Shown: in pieces, positions 34,806 through 42,627 of the stretch
Position numbering within the stretch: the stretch's first letter is position 1
How the letters are laid out: each line of letters opens with the position of its first letter
Assembly (NCBI RefSeq): GCF_900078335.1
Contig: NZ_FKBR01000046.1
Coordinates: forward strand, 186,001-250,000
Origin: Bordetella trematum
Lineage (GTDB): Bacteria > Pseudomonadota > Gammaproteobacteria > Burkholderiales > Burkholderiaceae_B
Length of the DNA stretch: 64,000 bases
Direction: 5' to 3'
Program-made: the position numbers and the translations under genes
Notes under the pieces: generated by a model
Database searches by the model: none
Seen by the model: the letters and a program-made list of their open reading frames with translations, nothing else
Told to the model about the DNA's origin: nothing

Positions 34806-35486
34806 ATGCAGACCAGAAATACTGAAGAGAATACCGCAGTCGCGCTGCGGGCGCGATTGCGCCAAGAACGCGGCGAATTGCCCTTGAGCCAACGCAGCCG
34901 GGGCGCATTGCTGATGCGCGGCCGTCTGTTCACCTGGCTGAATGTTGCGCGCGAGCGCGCCCAGGCGCAGGGCCGCCGCCTGCAGACCATCGCCGCCTAC
35001 TGGCCCATGAACGATGAGCCCGATCTGCGCCCGCTACTGGAACAGTGGGTCGAGGAAGCCGGCCTGACGGTCTGCCTGCCGGTCGTGCGCGAACGCGACG
35101 CGGCGCTGGTGTTCCGCCCCTGGACGCCTGACACGCCCATGGAACCCGGCGCCTACGGCATCGAGGCGCCCACCGGCGACACCGAAGTGGTGCCCGACGT
35201 GGTGCTCGTGCCCACCCTGGGCTACACCCCCGAGGCTGACCGCCTGGGTTACGGCGGGGGCTACTATGACCGCACGCTGGCTGCACTGAACCAGGCCGGC
35301 CACCCCTATATCGCCATCGGCATCGCCTGGGAAGAGGGCCTGCTGCCCGAAGACTACCAACCGGCGCCGCACGACGTGCAGCTGGCCGCCGTGCTCACGC
35401 CGGCCGGCTGGGTGCCTACCGCACCGCTGGAGACCGGCGGCGCCGCCGCCGGCAGCGCCAAGGTGTTCTCGCACACCCTGCGTTAA
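34806..35486 (+). CDS. 5-formyltetrahydrofolate cyclo-ligase (MTHFS)
   Basis: The enzyme converts 5-formyl-THF to 5,10-methenyl-THF with ATP, recovering stored folate. The 226-residue protein has the hallmark DRLGYGGGYYDRTLAAL (about residues 143-159) plus IAAYWPMNDEPDLRPLL and the LVPTLGY segment. An N-terminal ALRARLRQERGELP matches the family. It is divergent from slt with a gap of only 42 bases or less, leaving no room for the 6S RNA gene that often precedes this gene in other proteobacteria. Confidence 0.92.
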   Translation: MQTRNTEENTAVALRARLRQERGELPLSQRSRGALLMRGRLFTWLNVARERAQAQGRRLQTIAAYWPMNDEPDLRPLLEQWVEEAGLTVCLPVVRERDAALVFRPWTPDTPMEPGAYGIEAPTGDTEVVPDVVLVPTLGYTPEADRLGYGGGYYDRTLAALNQAGHPYIAIGIAWEEGLLPEDYQPAPHDVQLAAVLTPAGWVPTAPLETGGAAAGSAKVFSHTLR

Positions 35487-35692
35487 TCCGGGTCGGCTGG
35501 CGGCGAGGCATCCTCGCCGGTCAACCAGCCGCGGTAGCGGGCGGCCAGCGCCAGCAGGCGCGCGTCATTGGCGCTGAAACGCCGGCAGCGCACGCACATC
35601 GCACGATGCAGGCCGCTTGCCAGACGCGTCGGCCAGGCGGCGTCTTCCCATTGGCCCGATGTCAGGCCGAACACATAGTCGCGGCATTTCAT
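35483..35692 (-). CDS. Small zinc-finger-like anti-sigma candidate
   Basis: This 69-residue soluble protein carries H29-x3-C33-x2-C36 (GLHRAMCVRCRRF), the zinc-binding H-x3-C-x2-C of ZAS anti-sigma factors, with an additional Cys at position 3. It has no membrane span, so it would sense in the cytosol. It overlaps the ECF sigma gene by four bases (ATGA), the usual position of a cognate anti-sigma. Its 3' end overlaps the convergent 5-FCL gene by four bases. The function is inferred from motif and position only. Confidence 0.7.
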   Translation of the reverse strand: MKCRDYVFGLTSGQWEDAAWPTRLASGLHRAMCVRCRRFSANDARLLALAARYRGWLTGEDASPPADPD

Positions 35693-36252
35693 GAACGCCC
35701 CTCCCCTCTCAGCCCGTGCTCGCTCAGACAGGCCTGCAACTGCTTGCGCGCCCGGCTGAGGCACTGCCAGTAGGCACTGCGCGAAAGCCCCAGCACGCGG
35801 CAGATCTCGGGCGCCTCGCACTCCAGGAACATGCGCATGCTGAACACCTGTGCATGGTGCGGCGACAGGCGATGCACACAGGCATCCAGCAGGTCGAAGA
35901 ACTCGCGCGTGCGGGCGTCGTCTTCGGGCCCGCGCCACAACGCCGGGGCCATCCCCGGCGCCCACTGGCCGGCCGCGCTGAACAGCAAGATATCCAGCGC
36001 CTCGTCATCGGGCAGGGCCACCGGCGCCCGGTAACGCGCTCGCAAGCGATCGACGATCTTGTGCCGCAACACGCCGAACAGATAGCGGCGCGGATCGCCG
36101 ACGGCCGGGTGGCCGGCCAGCACGGCCAGCAGCGTGTCATGGACCGCGTCTTCGGCTTCCTCTTGCGAGGGCAGATGCAGACGGGCAAAACGCAGCATCG
36201 GCTCGCGCCAGCGTGCCAGCGCCTCGGCCTCCCAGAGGCCGGCACTATCCAT
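35689..36252 (-). CDS. ECF-family RNA polymerase sigma factor
   Basis: The 187-residue sigma factor has region 2 (FARLHLPSQEEAEDAVHDTLLAVL, then DPRRYLFGVLRHKIVDRLRAR) and region 4 (LSPHHAQVFSMRMFLECEAPEICRVLGLSRSAYWQCLSRARKQL). Between them lies an insert of about 45 residues with an F-x4-G-x-W-x3-M/P-x2-W pattern (LLFSAAGQWAPGMAPALW). Start is taken at MDSAGLWE; the ORF overlaps doxX by eight bases. As the regulator gene inside the metal-RiPP operon it probably drives that operon. Confidence 0.88.
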   Translation of the reverse strand: MDSAGLWEAEALARWREPMLRFARLHLPSQEEAEDAVHDTLLAVLAGHPAVGDPRRYLFGVLRHKIVDRLRARYRAPVALPDDEALDILLFSAAGQWAPGMAPALWRGPEDDARTREFFDLLDACVHRLSPHHAQVFSMRMFLECEAPEICRVLGLSRSAYWQCLSRARKQLQACLSEHGLRGEGRS

Positions 36253-36721
36253 CGCGCTTGCAGCGGGCGCAGCACAAGCGGCCAAGACCGTAGCGCCCGC
36301 CACCCTGCGTCAACAACACCAGCAGCATCAGGGCCAGCATGAGCGGCACCTTGAACCCCTGGCCATCCTCCGTTTCGATCTGGTTCCAGCCAGCCCAGCC
36401 AAGGTCGAAATGGACCGCCGCCACTGCCACGTACACCACGTAGAGCAACACGGCCGAGGCCCAGCGCACGCCCACGCCCAGGATCAGGGCCAGACCGAAT
36501 ACGATTTCCAGGCCTCCGGCCGCCACCCAGTTGAAATCGGCCGCCAGCCAGGATTGCGGCCAGGGAAAGGATAATTCGCGAAACCATTGCGGCGCCTGCC
36601 AGCCACCCCCAAGCTTGACCCAGCCCGCACGCAAAAACTCCATGCCGACCCACAGCCGCAACAACAGCAGGCCCAGGCCTGCCTCATCGACTTTCGCGCG
36701 CCACGAACTCAAGAAACGCAT
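36245..36721 (-). CDS. DoxX-family membrane protein
   Basis: The 158-residue inner-membrane protein has four hydrophobic segments, the DoxX start GLLLLRLWVGMEFLRAGWVK and a later LALILGVGVRWASAVLLYVVY. DoxX-like proteins accompany DUF692/DUF2063 gene pairs in many proteobacteria and are thought to move electrons or quinones. It overlaps the DUF2063 gene by 38 bases upstream and the sigma gene by 8 bases downstream, so all are one transcript. Confidence 0.88.
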   Translation of the reverse strand: MRFLSSWRAKVDEAGLGLLLLRLWVGMEFLRAGWVKLGGGWQAPQWFRELSFPWPQSWLAADFNWVAAGGLEIVFGLALILGVGVRWASAVLLYVVYVAVAAVHFDLGWAGWNQIETEDGQGFKVPLMLALMLLVLLTQGGGRYGLGRLCCARCKRDG

Positions 36722-36956
36722 CGCATAAATCTCCGTAGTAGGGCGAGCTCCAGGCGGACTGCCGGATGAACGCCTTGATCAAAAGCCGCCAGGCGACCTC
36801 GCCCAGCCCGCCGCGCAGGGCAGGAAAGGCGCCATCGAGCATCTGGCTGACGCCCACATAGACCAGGTGGCGGTAGACCCTCATGCCGGCCGGGTCATAG
36901 CCGGCCGGCATGATCTCGCTGCGCCCCCTCACGTAGTCGAAAAAGCCCGCAGACAT
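36684..36956 (-). CDS. Short DUF2063 (HvfC/BufC-type) partner protein
   Basis: This 90-residue protein corresponds only to the N-terminal DUF2063 domain: FFDYVRGRSEI, then RVYRHLVYVGVSQMLDGAFPALRGGLGEVAWRLLIKAFI and the conserved SPYYGDLCDAFLEFV. Typical HvfC/BufC proteins are about 250 residues and deliver the precursor peptide to the DUF692 enzyme. The C-terminal domain is absent with no remnant downstream, since doxX starts inside this gene. It could be a minimal partner or a different peptide-recognition subunit. It overlaps bufB by 28 bases. Confidence 0.8.
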   Translation of the reverse strand: MSAGFFDYVRGRSEIMPAGYDPAGMRVYRHLVYVGVSQMLDGAFPALRGGLGEVAWRLLIKAFIRQSAWSSPYYGDLCDAFLEFVARESR

Positions 36957-37735
36957 GCCAGCTCCCGGTTGAGGGCCTGCGGCCCGGGCAGATCGTGATC
37001 CCACTCCAGCAACACGGGCAGGCCGTGGTCCTGGTTCAGGCGACGCGCCTGCTGCAGCGTGGCCGGCGCCACCGGCCGGCTGTGGGTATCGATGAACAGG
37101 CCGAAGCGCGCGTCGAACTCATGGCCCGCCACATGCAGATAACTGACGCGCGCGAGATCGATGCGCGCCAGGAACGCCTCGATGTCGTGCACGCCATGGT
37201 TCTTGTGGTTGACATCGATGTTGTTGAGATCCAGCAGGATGCGGCAGTCGGCGCGCTCGGCGACTTCGGAAAGGAAGTCAGCCTCGCACATGTCGCCGAT
37301 GTTCGTGTACCAGGTGGTGTTTTCGATCGCCATGCGCCGCCCCAGGATGTCCTGAGCCTGCCTGATGCGCCCGGCTACACGCAGCGCCTGGGCCCGCGTG
37401 AAGGGAATCGGAAACAGGTCATAGAGTTGATGGGCGTCGCCGCTGGCGGCCAGGTGGTCGGAATAGTGCTCGGCCTGCAACTCGTCCATCAGGGCGCGCA
37501 CCGCCTTCAGAAAGGCGGCATCGACGGCACGCGCGCCCCCCAGGCTCAGCGACACCCCGTGCAAGGCGATCGGACACCCCCGCGCGCGCAGGCGATGCAA
37601 AGGCGCGCGGTCACGCCTCAACCAGTTCTCGGGCGCGACCTCGAAGAAATCCGCTTCGATGGCAGACAGATTCCAGTCTGCCATCTCGCGCCGGTAACCC
37701 AGGCCGATCACGAGGCATCCGGTTTCTTGCTGCAT
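36929..37735 (-). CDS. bufB: DUF692 multinuclear iron oxidase (MNIO), HvfB/BufB type
   Basis: The 268-residue TIM-barrel enzyme of the MbnB/HvfB family oxidises cysteines of a precursor peptide to oxazolone, thioamide or thiooxazole groups using an iron cluster. Visible family residues are GLGYRRE, FFEVAPENWL, LHGVSLSLGG, EHYSDHLA, the IENTTWY segment, LLDLNNIDVNHKNHG, YLHVAGHEFD and DTHSRPV, containing the His, Glu, Asn and Asp ligands. It overlaps the precursor gene by 28 bases and the DUF2063 gene by 28 bases. Start at MQQETGC is chosen for family fit. Confidence 0.92.
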   Translation of the reverse strand: MQQETGCLVIGLGYRREMADWNLSAIEADFFEVAPENWLRRDRAPLHRLRARGCPIALHGVSLSLGGARAVDAAFLKAVRALMDELQAEHYSDHLAASGDAHQLYDLFPIPFTRAQALRVAGRIRQAQDILGRRMAIENTTWYTNIGDMCEADFLSEVAERADCRILLDLNNIDVNHKNHGVHDIEAFLARIDLARVSYLHVAGHEFDARFGLFIDTHSRPVAPATLQQARRLNQDHGLPVLLEWDHDLPGPQALNRELACLRAFSTT

Positions 37736-38019
37736 GCGGCATCTTTCTTGCCGCAGCTGGCGTCCTTGGACCCGCAACTGGCATCGGGCATGCTGGCAGC
37801 CTCAGCGGCCGGGGCGGCCTGCTCGGCCTTTTTCTCGTCTTTTTTCTTCTTGCCTTGAGGGGCCGTCTTGGAGGCATCGCCCTGGACGGTTTTCTTGCCG
37901 CAGGTGCCAGCGCCGCAGCGCTGATCGGCGGCGTTGGCCGTGGCGTTCGCCGCAGCGAGCAGGCCGGCAGCCAGGGCCGCAACGGTCTGCAGGGACAGGA
38001 TGGGAGAGGAACGGGACAT
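37708..38019 (-). CDS. Cys-rich secreted precursor peptide (HvfA/bufferin-like)
   Basis: The 103-residue protein has a signal peptide (residues 1 to about 31) and a mature part with cysteines only at 35, 40, 82, 89 and 96. The first pair lies in RCGAGTCGKK. The last three are spaced exactly seven apart in tandem heptads DASCGSK, DASCGKK, DAACSKK (79-99). A Lys-rich then Ala/Glu-rich linker (about 57-76) joins the two. Being first in an operon with a DUF692 enzyme marks it as the likely modified, metal-binding product. The ribosome site GGAG is seven bases from the ATG. Confidence 0.85.
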   Translation of the reverse strand: MSRSSPILSLQTVAALAAGLLAAANATANAADQRCGAGTCGKKTVQGDASKTAPQGKKKKDEKKAEQAAPAAEAASMPDASCGSKDASCGKKDAACSKKPDAS

Positions 38020-38063
38020 GGAAAGACTCCGGAAAAGGACGCCGCCATCGGCGTTACCTCCAG

Positions 38064-38091
38064 AGTCGTCGGCGGCCACTCATTCCTGACA
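38064..38091 (-). promoter_or_regulatory. Candidate ECF promoter of the metal-RiPP operon
   Basis: On the minus strand, TGTCAGGAAT (38091-38082) resembles an ECF -35 element of the GGAA type. It is followed about 16 bases later by a CGACGACTCT region, about 45 bases upstream of the precursor ATG. This is a visual match only; the sigma factor encoded in the same operon is the presumed reader. Confidence 0.3.
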
Positions 38092-38162
38092 GCCGGCGAC
38101 GAAAAACCATCCGCATCCTGCCGCAATCAGACGGTCCGCCATCCGGCGCTCGTCCAACGAGA

Positions 38163-38186
38163 ACGGCCACCCGCAAGGGTGGCCGT
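38163..38186 (-). terminator. metF terminator
   Basis: Perfect 10-base arms (38163-38172 and 38177-38186) with a GCAA/TTGC tetraloop lie 33 bases past the metF stop. A modest T-containing tail (GTTCTCGTT) follows on the minus strand. Confidence 0.6.
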
Positions 38187-38218
38187 CAGGAATGCGCCGG
38201 CTTCAGGCCAGCGGACCG

Positions 38219-39061
38219 TCAGCGCTGCAGATTCTTCCAGATGCCCATGGTCGCTTCCGACTGGTTGAGCGTATAGAAGTGCAGCCCGGGCGCGCCGTTG
38301 TCCAGCAGGTTCTGGCACAGGTCGGTCACCACATCCTGGCCGAAAGCACGGATAGAGGCCTTGTCATCGCCAAACTCGGCCAGACGCAGGCGGATCCAGC
38401 GCGGCAGCTCGGCTCCGCACATCTCCGAAAAGCGTGACAGCTGGCTGTAGTTGGTGATGGGCATGATGCCCGGCACGATGGGGATGGTCACGCCGCGCGC
38501 CCGGGCCCGTTCGACGAAATCGAAATAGGCATCGGGATTGAAGAAGTACTGCGTGATGGCCGCATCGGCGCCGGCCTGGACCTTGGCCACGAAGTGGTTC
38601 AGATCAGCCGTCGGGCTGATGGCCTGCGGGTGCATTTCGGGATAGGCGGCCACTTCGATGTGGAACCAGTCGCCGGTTTCCTCGCGGATGAAACGCACCA
38701 GTTCGACCGCATGGCGCAATTCGCCGGCATCGCCGCCCATGCCCGAAGGCAGATCGCCGCGCAGCGCCACGACGCGGCGCACGCCCGCCTCGCGGTATTG
38801 CGCCAGGATGTCGCGCAGCTGATCGCGCGAAGCGCCGATGCACGACAGGTGGGGCGCAGCATCGCAGCCCATATTGGCCAGCGTACGCACCGTTTCGGCC
38901 GTGCCGGCGCGGGTGGATCCGCCCGCGCCGAACGTTACGCTGACATAGCGCGGCTGAATGGCCAGCATCTGCTTGGCCGCGCGCACCAGCCGCTCCTGCG
39001 CCGCGATGTCACGCGGCGGGAAGAACTCCAGGCTGAACGCAGGGGAAGAGGATTGGGTCAT
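38219..39061 (-). CDS. metF: 5,10-methylenetetrahydrofolate reductase
   Basis: MetF reduces 5,10-methylene-THF to 5-methyl-THF, the methyl donor for methionine synthase. The 280-residue flavoprotein begins with SLEFFPPRD (catalytic Glu), then VSVTFGAGGST, ALRGDLPSG and AAYPEMHPQA, and AAITQYFFNPDAYFDFVE in the C-terminal half. All are family hallmarks. Its ATG overlaps the stop of the holin-like gene by one base (TGATG), so the two are translationally coupled downstream of ahcY. Confidence 0.95.
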   Translation of the reverse strand: MTQSSSPAFSLEFFPPRDIAAQERLVRAAKQMLAIQPRYVSVTFGAGGSTRAGTAETVRTLANMGCDAAPHLSCIGASRDQLRDILAQYREAGVRRVVALRGDLPSGMGGDAGELRHAVELVRFIREETGDWFHIEVAAYPEMHPQAISPTADLNHFVAKVQAGADAAITQYFFNPDAYFDFVERARARGVTIPIVPGIMPITNYSQLSRFSEMCGAELPRWIRLRLAEFGDDKASIRAFGQDVVTDLCQNLLDNGAPGLHFYTLNQSEATMGIWKNLQR

Positions 39062-39396
39062 CAAGGTATGAGTTTGGAAAGCAGGCCGGCGATGATGCTG
39101 TACAGAATCGCGCCCGCCACGGCCCACCAGAAGCCATTGACCTGGAAGCCGCGCAGGATGGAGCCCGCCAGCCAGAACAACAGCGCATTCAGGACGATCA
39201 GGAAGAGACCGAGCGTGACGACGGTAATGGGCAGGGTCAGCACCACCAGCACGGGCTTGACCAGCATGTTCAGCAAGCCCAGCACCAGCGCGGCGATCAG
39301 CGCCGAACCAAAACTTGCCACCACGATGCCGGGCAAGAGGTAGGCCACGGCAAGCAGCGCCACAGCATTCAGGATCCAGACCAGAAGCAATGCCAT
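39061..39396 (-). CDS. Phage-holin-family (DUF360/holin IV-type) membrane protein
   Basis: This small 111-residue protein has four hydrophobic segments separated by very short loops and little charge, matching the widespread 'phage holin family' chromosomal proteins of unknown role. It is not near any phage gene. Its conserved placement between ahcY and metF in related bacteria is from memory. A terminator-like hairpin separates it from ahcY, and its stop overlaps metF. Confidence 0.82.
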   Translation of the reverse strand: MALLLVWILNAVALLAVAYLLPGIVVASFGSALIAALVLGLLNMLVKPVLVVLTLPITVVTLGLFLIVLNALLFWLAGSILRGFQVNGFWWAVAGAILYSIIAGLLSKLIP

Positions 39397-39410
39397 ATCG
39401 ATCTCCTGTG

Positions 39411-39437
39411 AAAAAGGGGCGGCCCTCAGACCACCCC
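39411..39437 (-). terminator. Terminator-like hairpin between ahcY and the holin-like gene
   Basis: On the minus strand a 7-bp GC stem (39431-39437 with 39416-39422, one G-T pair) is followed by five T residues (39415-39411). It starts 14 bases after the ahcY stop. It may attenuate read-through into the holin-like gene and metF. Confidence 0.6.
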
Positions 39438-39450
39438 TATGCTACATCCA

Positions 39451-40872
<1,422 letters not shown>

Positions 40873-40982
40873 GGTGTTGCTCTCCACGTGTAAACGGACG
40901 GCGCGCACGCGGCCGGAGAGAGAACCATGAAGCAGGCGCTCGCCCTCGCCGGCCTGGCGGCAAAGGTGAGCGCCGTTGCAAA

Positions 40983-41003
40983 GGCCGCGCGCAAGGCGCG
41001 GCC
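40983..41003 (-). promoter_or_regulatory. Possible expression-platform hairpin of the SAH riboswitch
   Basis: An 8-bp GC stem (GGCCGCGC, 40983-40990, with GCGCGGCC, 40996-41003) lies just downstream of the aptamer on the minus strand and is followed by TTT. It could act as the controlled terminator or anti-terminator partner; the T-run is short. Confidence 0.4.
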
Positions 41004-41010
41004 TGGACAA

Positions 41011-41067
41011 GGATTCCTGAGCCTGGCGAACCGGCTTGGCCGGCTATCGTCGCAGCGCTCCTCAGGG
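41011..41067 (-). ncRNA. SAH riboswitch (ahcY leader)
   Basis: Read on the minus strand, the segment has the conserved GAGGAGCGCTGCGAC core (41063-41049) and a downstream AGGCTCAGG (41024-41016). P1 forms between CCTGAG (41066-41061) and CTCAGG (41021-41016), enclosing a GCCGG-rich stem. This is the consensus layout of the SAH riboswitch found before ahcY in beta- and gammaproteobacteria, which turns expression on when SAH accumulates. It is about 140 bases upstream of the ahcY ATG. Confidence 0.92.
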
Positions 41068-41119
41068 ACAGCGGCATTGTAGCGGTTCAGGCCCCGGCCC
41101 GAAAAGCCCCGCAGCCACT

Positions 41120-42163
41120 TCAGGCCTGCATCACGCGTGACGGCGCGCTGTCCTGCGCCATGCCGCCGATGGGCGCCAGCGCGGCCAGCAGGTCCTGGGC
41201 GATGGCCTCCCAGCCACGCGTCTGCGCCCAGGCACGCACCGCACGACGATCCAGGCGACGCGCAGCCACGCAGGCGCGCCCCAGGTCATCGTCCAGCATA
41301 CCGGTCTCGCCCGCGCGCACCACGGCCAGCGGGGCCTCACTGCGGAATGCCGCCACCGGCGTGCCGCAGGCCATCGCCTCCAGCATCACCAGACCGAAGG
41401 TGTCGGTCAGGCTGGGGAAGACGAAAACATCGGCTGCGCTATAGAGGGCCGGCAATTGCGCATCGCCCTGCGCGCCCAGGAAGTGGGCCTCCGGGAAACT
41501 GCGGCGCAGGCGCGCCAGATCTGGCCCGGCGCCTGCCACCACCTTGCTGCCGGGCAGATCGAGACTCAGGAAGGCGTCCAGATTCTTCTCGCGCGCCACC
41601 CGGCCAACCGATAGCCAGATCGGGCGCGGCAAATGCGACAGCACCTCGGAGGCCACCGGCTGAAAGCGCTCGGTATCCACCCCGCGCGACCAGATCTGCA
41701 AGTTGCCCAGCCCGCGGCCGGTCAGCACCGAGGCCACGGTGGGCGTAGGCACCAGCACCCGTTGCGACGGGCGGTGGAACCAGCGCAGATAACGCCAGGG
41801 CAGGCCGGCCGGAATGCCCATGCGAGCCTGCAGATAATCCGGGAACATCGTATGGAAGGAGGTCGTGAAAGGCCAGCCGCGGCGCAGCGCCAGCCGCCGC
41901 GCCGCCAGCCCCAGCGGCCCTTCGGTGGCAATGTGCAGGGCATCGGGCACCCAGTCGCCCAGCACCCGTTTGACCTGCCGTCCCGGCCTGAGGCTGAGCC
42001 GCAGCTCGGGCTCGGAAGGCGCAGGCACGGTAGGCCCGCCCTCGGGGCTGACCACGCGCAGCTCATGCCCCCAGCTGGTCAGCAGGCGCTGCATGGTGGT
42101 CCAGGTACGGACCACGCCATTGACTTGCGGATGCCATGCATCCGTGACGAGAGCAATACGCAT
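41120..42163 (-). CDS. Family 4 glycosyltransferase
   Basis: This 347-residue GT-B retaining glycosyltransferase is similar to the MgtA/PimB-like group that transfers a sugar to a lipid acceptor. The N-terminal half begins IALVTDAWHPQVNGVVRT, a family signature, with FTTSFHTMFPDYL. The C-terminal half has LSVGRVAREKNLDAFL and the donor-binding VFPSLTDTFGLVMLEAMACG with its E-x7-E motif. The acceptor is unknown; a glycolipid is a reasonable guess. It lies upstream of ahcY in the same direction, but the riboswitch lies between. Confidence 0.88.
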   Translation of the reverse strand: MRIALVTDAWHPQVNGVVRTWTTMQRLLTSWGHELRVVSPEGGPTVPAPSEPELRLSLRPGRQVKRVLGDWVPDALHIATEGPLGLAARRLALRRGWPFTTSFHTMFPDYLQARMGIPAGLPWRYLRWFHRPSQRVLVPTPTVASVLTGRGLGNLQIWSRGVDTERFQPVASEVLSHLPRPIWLSVGRVAREKNLDAFLSLDLPGSKVVAGAGPDLARLRRSFPEAHFLGAQGDAQLPALYSAADVFVFPSLTDTFGLVMLEAMACGTPVAAFRSEAPLAVVRAGETGMLDDDLGRACVAARRLDRRAVRAWAQTRGWEAIAQDLLAALAPIGGMAQDSAPSRVMQA

Positions 42164-42230
42164 GTCTGGGCCCCGGCGAGACGATAAGCTCGATTAGGCC
42201 CGCCCCGTGTGACAGGGCCAAGACAGGGCG

Positions 42231-42455
42231 TCAGGGGTTGTTGCGGCGCGGATAGCCCTGGGCGCGGATCCGGATCCAGACGGCGCGCTTTTCTTCCTCG
42301 TCCATGAACACCCAGTTAGCCACTTCCATGGCCGTGCGGCCGCAGCCACGGCAGATATCGTCGAACAGGGTGGAGCACACGGCCACGCAGGGCGAGTCCG
42401 TGGCGGCGAAAGCGCCGGCGGCAAGCGCAGGGGAGGATTCTTCAGAACGGCTCAT
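42231..42455 (-). CDS. DUF1289 protein
   Basis: This 74-residue protein has the DUF1289 cysteine pattern in SPCVAVCSTLFDDICRGCGRT (C-x3-C-x8-C-x2-C), likely binding zinc or an iron-sulfur centre. WVFMDEEEKRAVWIRI follows, as is typical for the family. The function is unknown. The ATG at 42455 is preferred over one six codons earlier. It stands between the glycosyltransferase gene and the metK terminator. Confidence 0.85.
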   Translation of the reverse strand: MSRSEESSPALAAGAFAATDSPCVAVCSTLFDDICRGCGRTAMEVANWVFMDEEEKRAVWIRIRAQGYPRRNNP

Positions 42456-42552
42456 GGGGCGCAAGCTTAGCACCCGCCCTGCGACCCTTATTTTTTAGCC
42501 CTATTGCCGACTGGCGATTACTTGACAGCCCGGCAGGACTGGCCTGCCTTTC

Positions 42553-42587
42553 AAAAAAAACAGCGCCCCCCCGGGAGGGCGGCGCTG
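42553..42587 (-). terminator. Intrinsic terminator of metK
   Basis: On the minus strand CAGCGCC (42587-42581) pairs with GGCGCTG (42567-42561). An inner CCC/GGG stem and eight T residues (42560-42553) follow. It begins 41 bases after the metK stop. Confidence 0.9.
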
Positions 42588-42627
42588 CAGGGTCGTGCGA
42601 GGCGGGCGCGGGCCCGCAAACCGGCAA

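Noticed and set aside
39061-39396. Prophage remnant suggested by the holin-like gene
   Set aside because: No lysin, integrase, tail or attachment sequence nearby, and the gene is part of the ahcY-metF transcript; such chromosomal holin-like genes are widespread.
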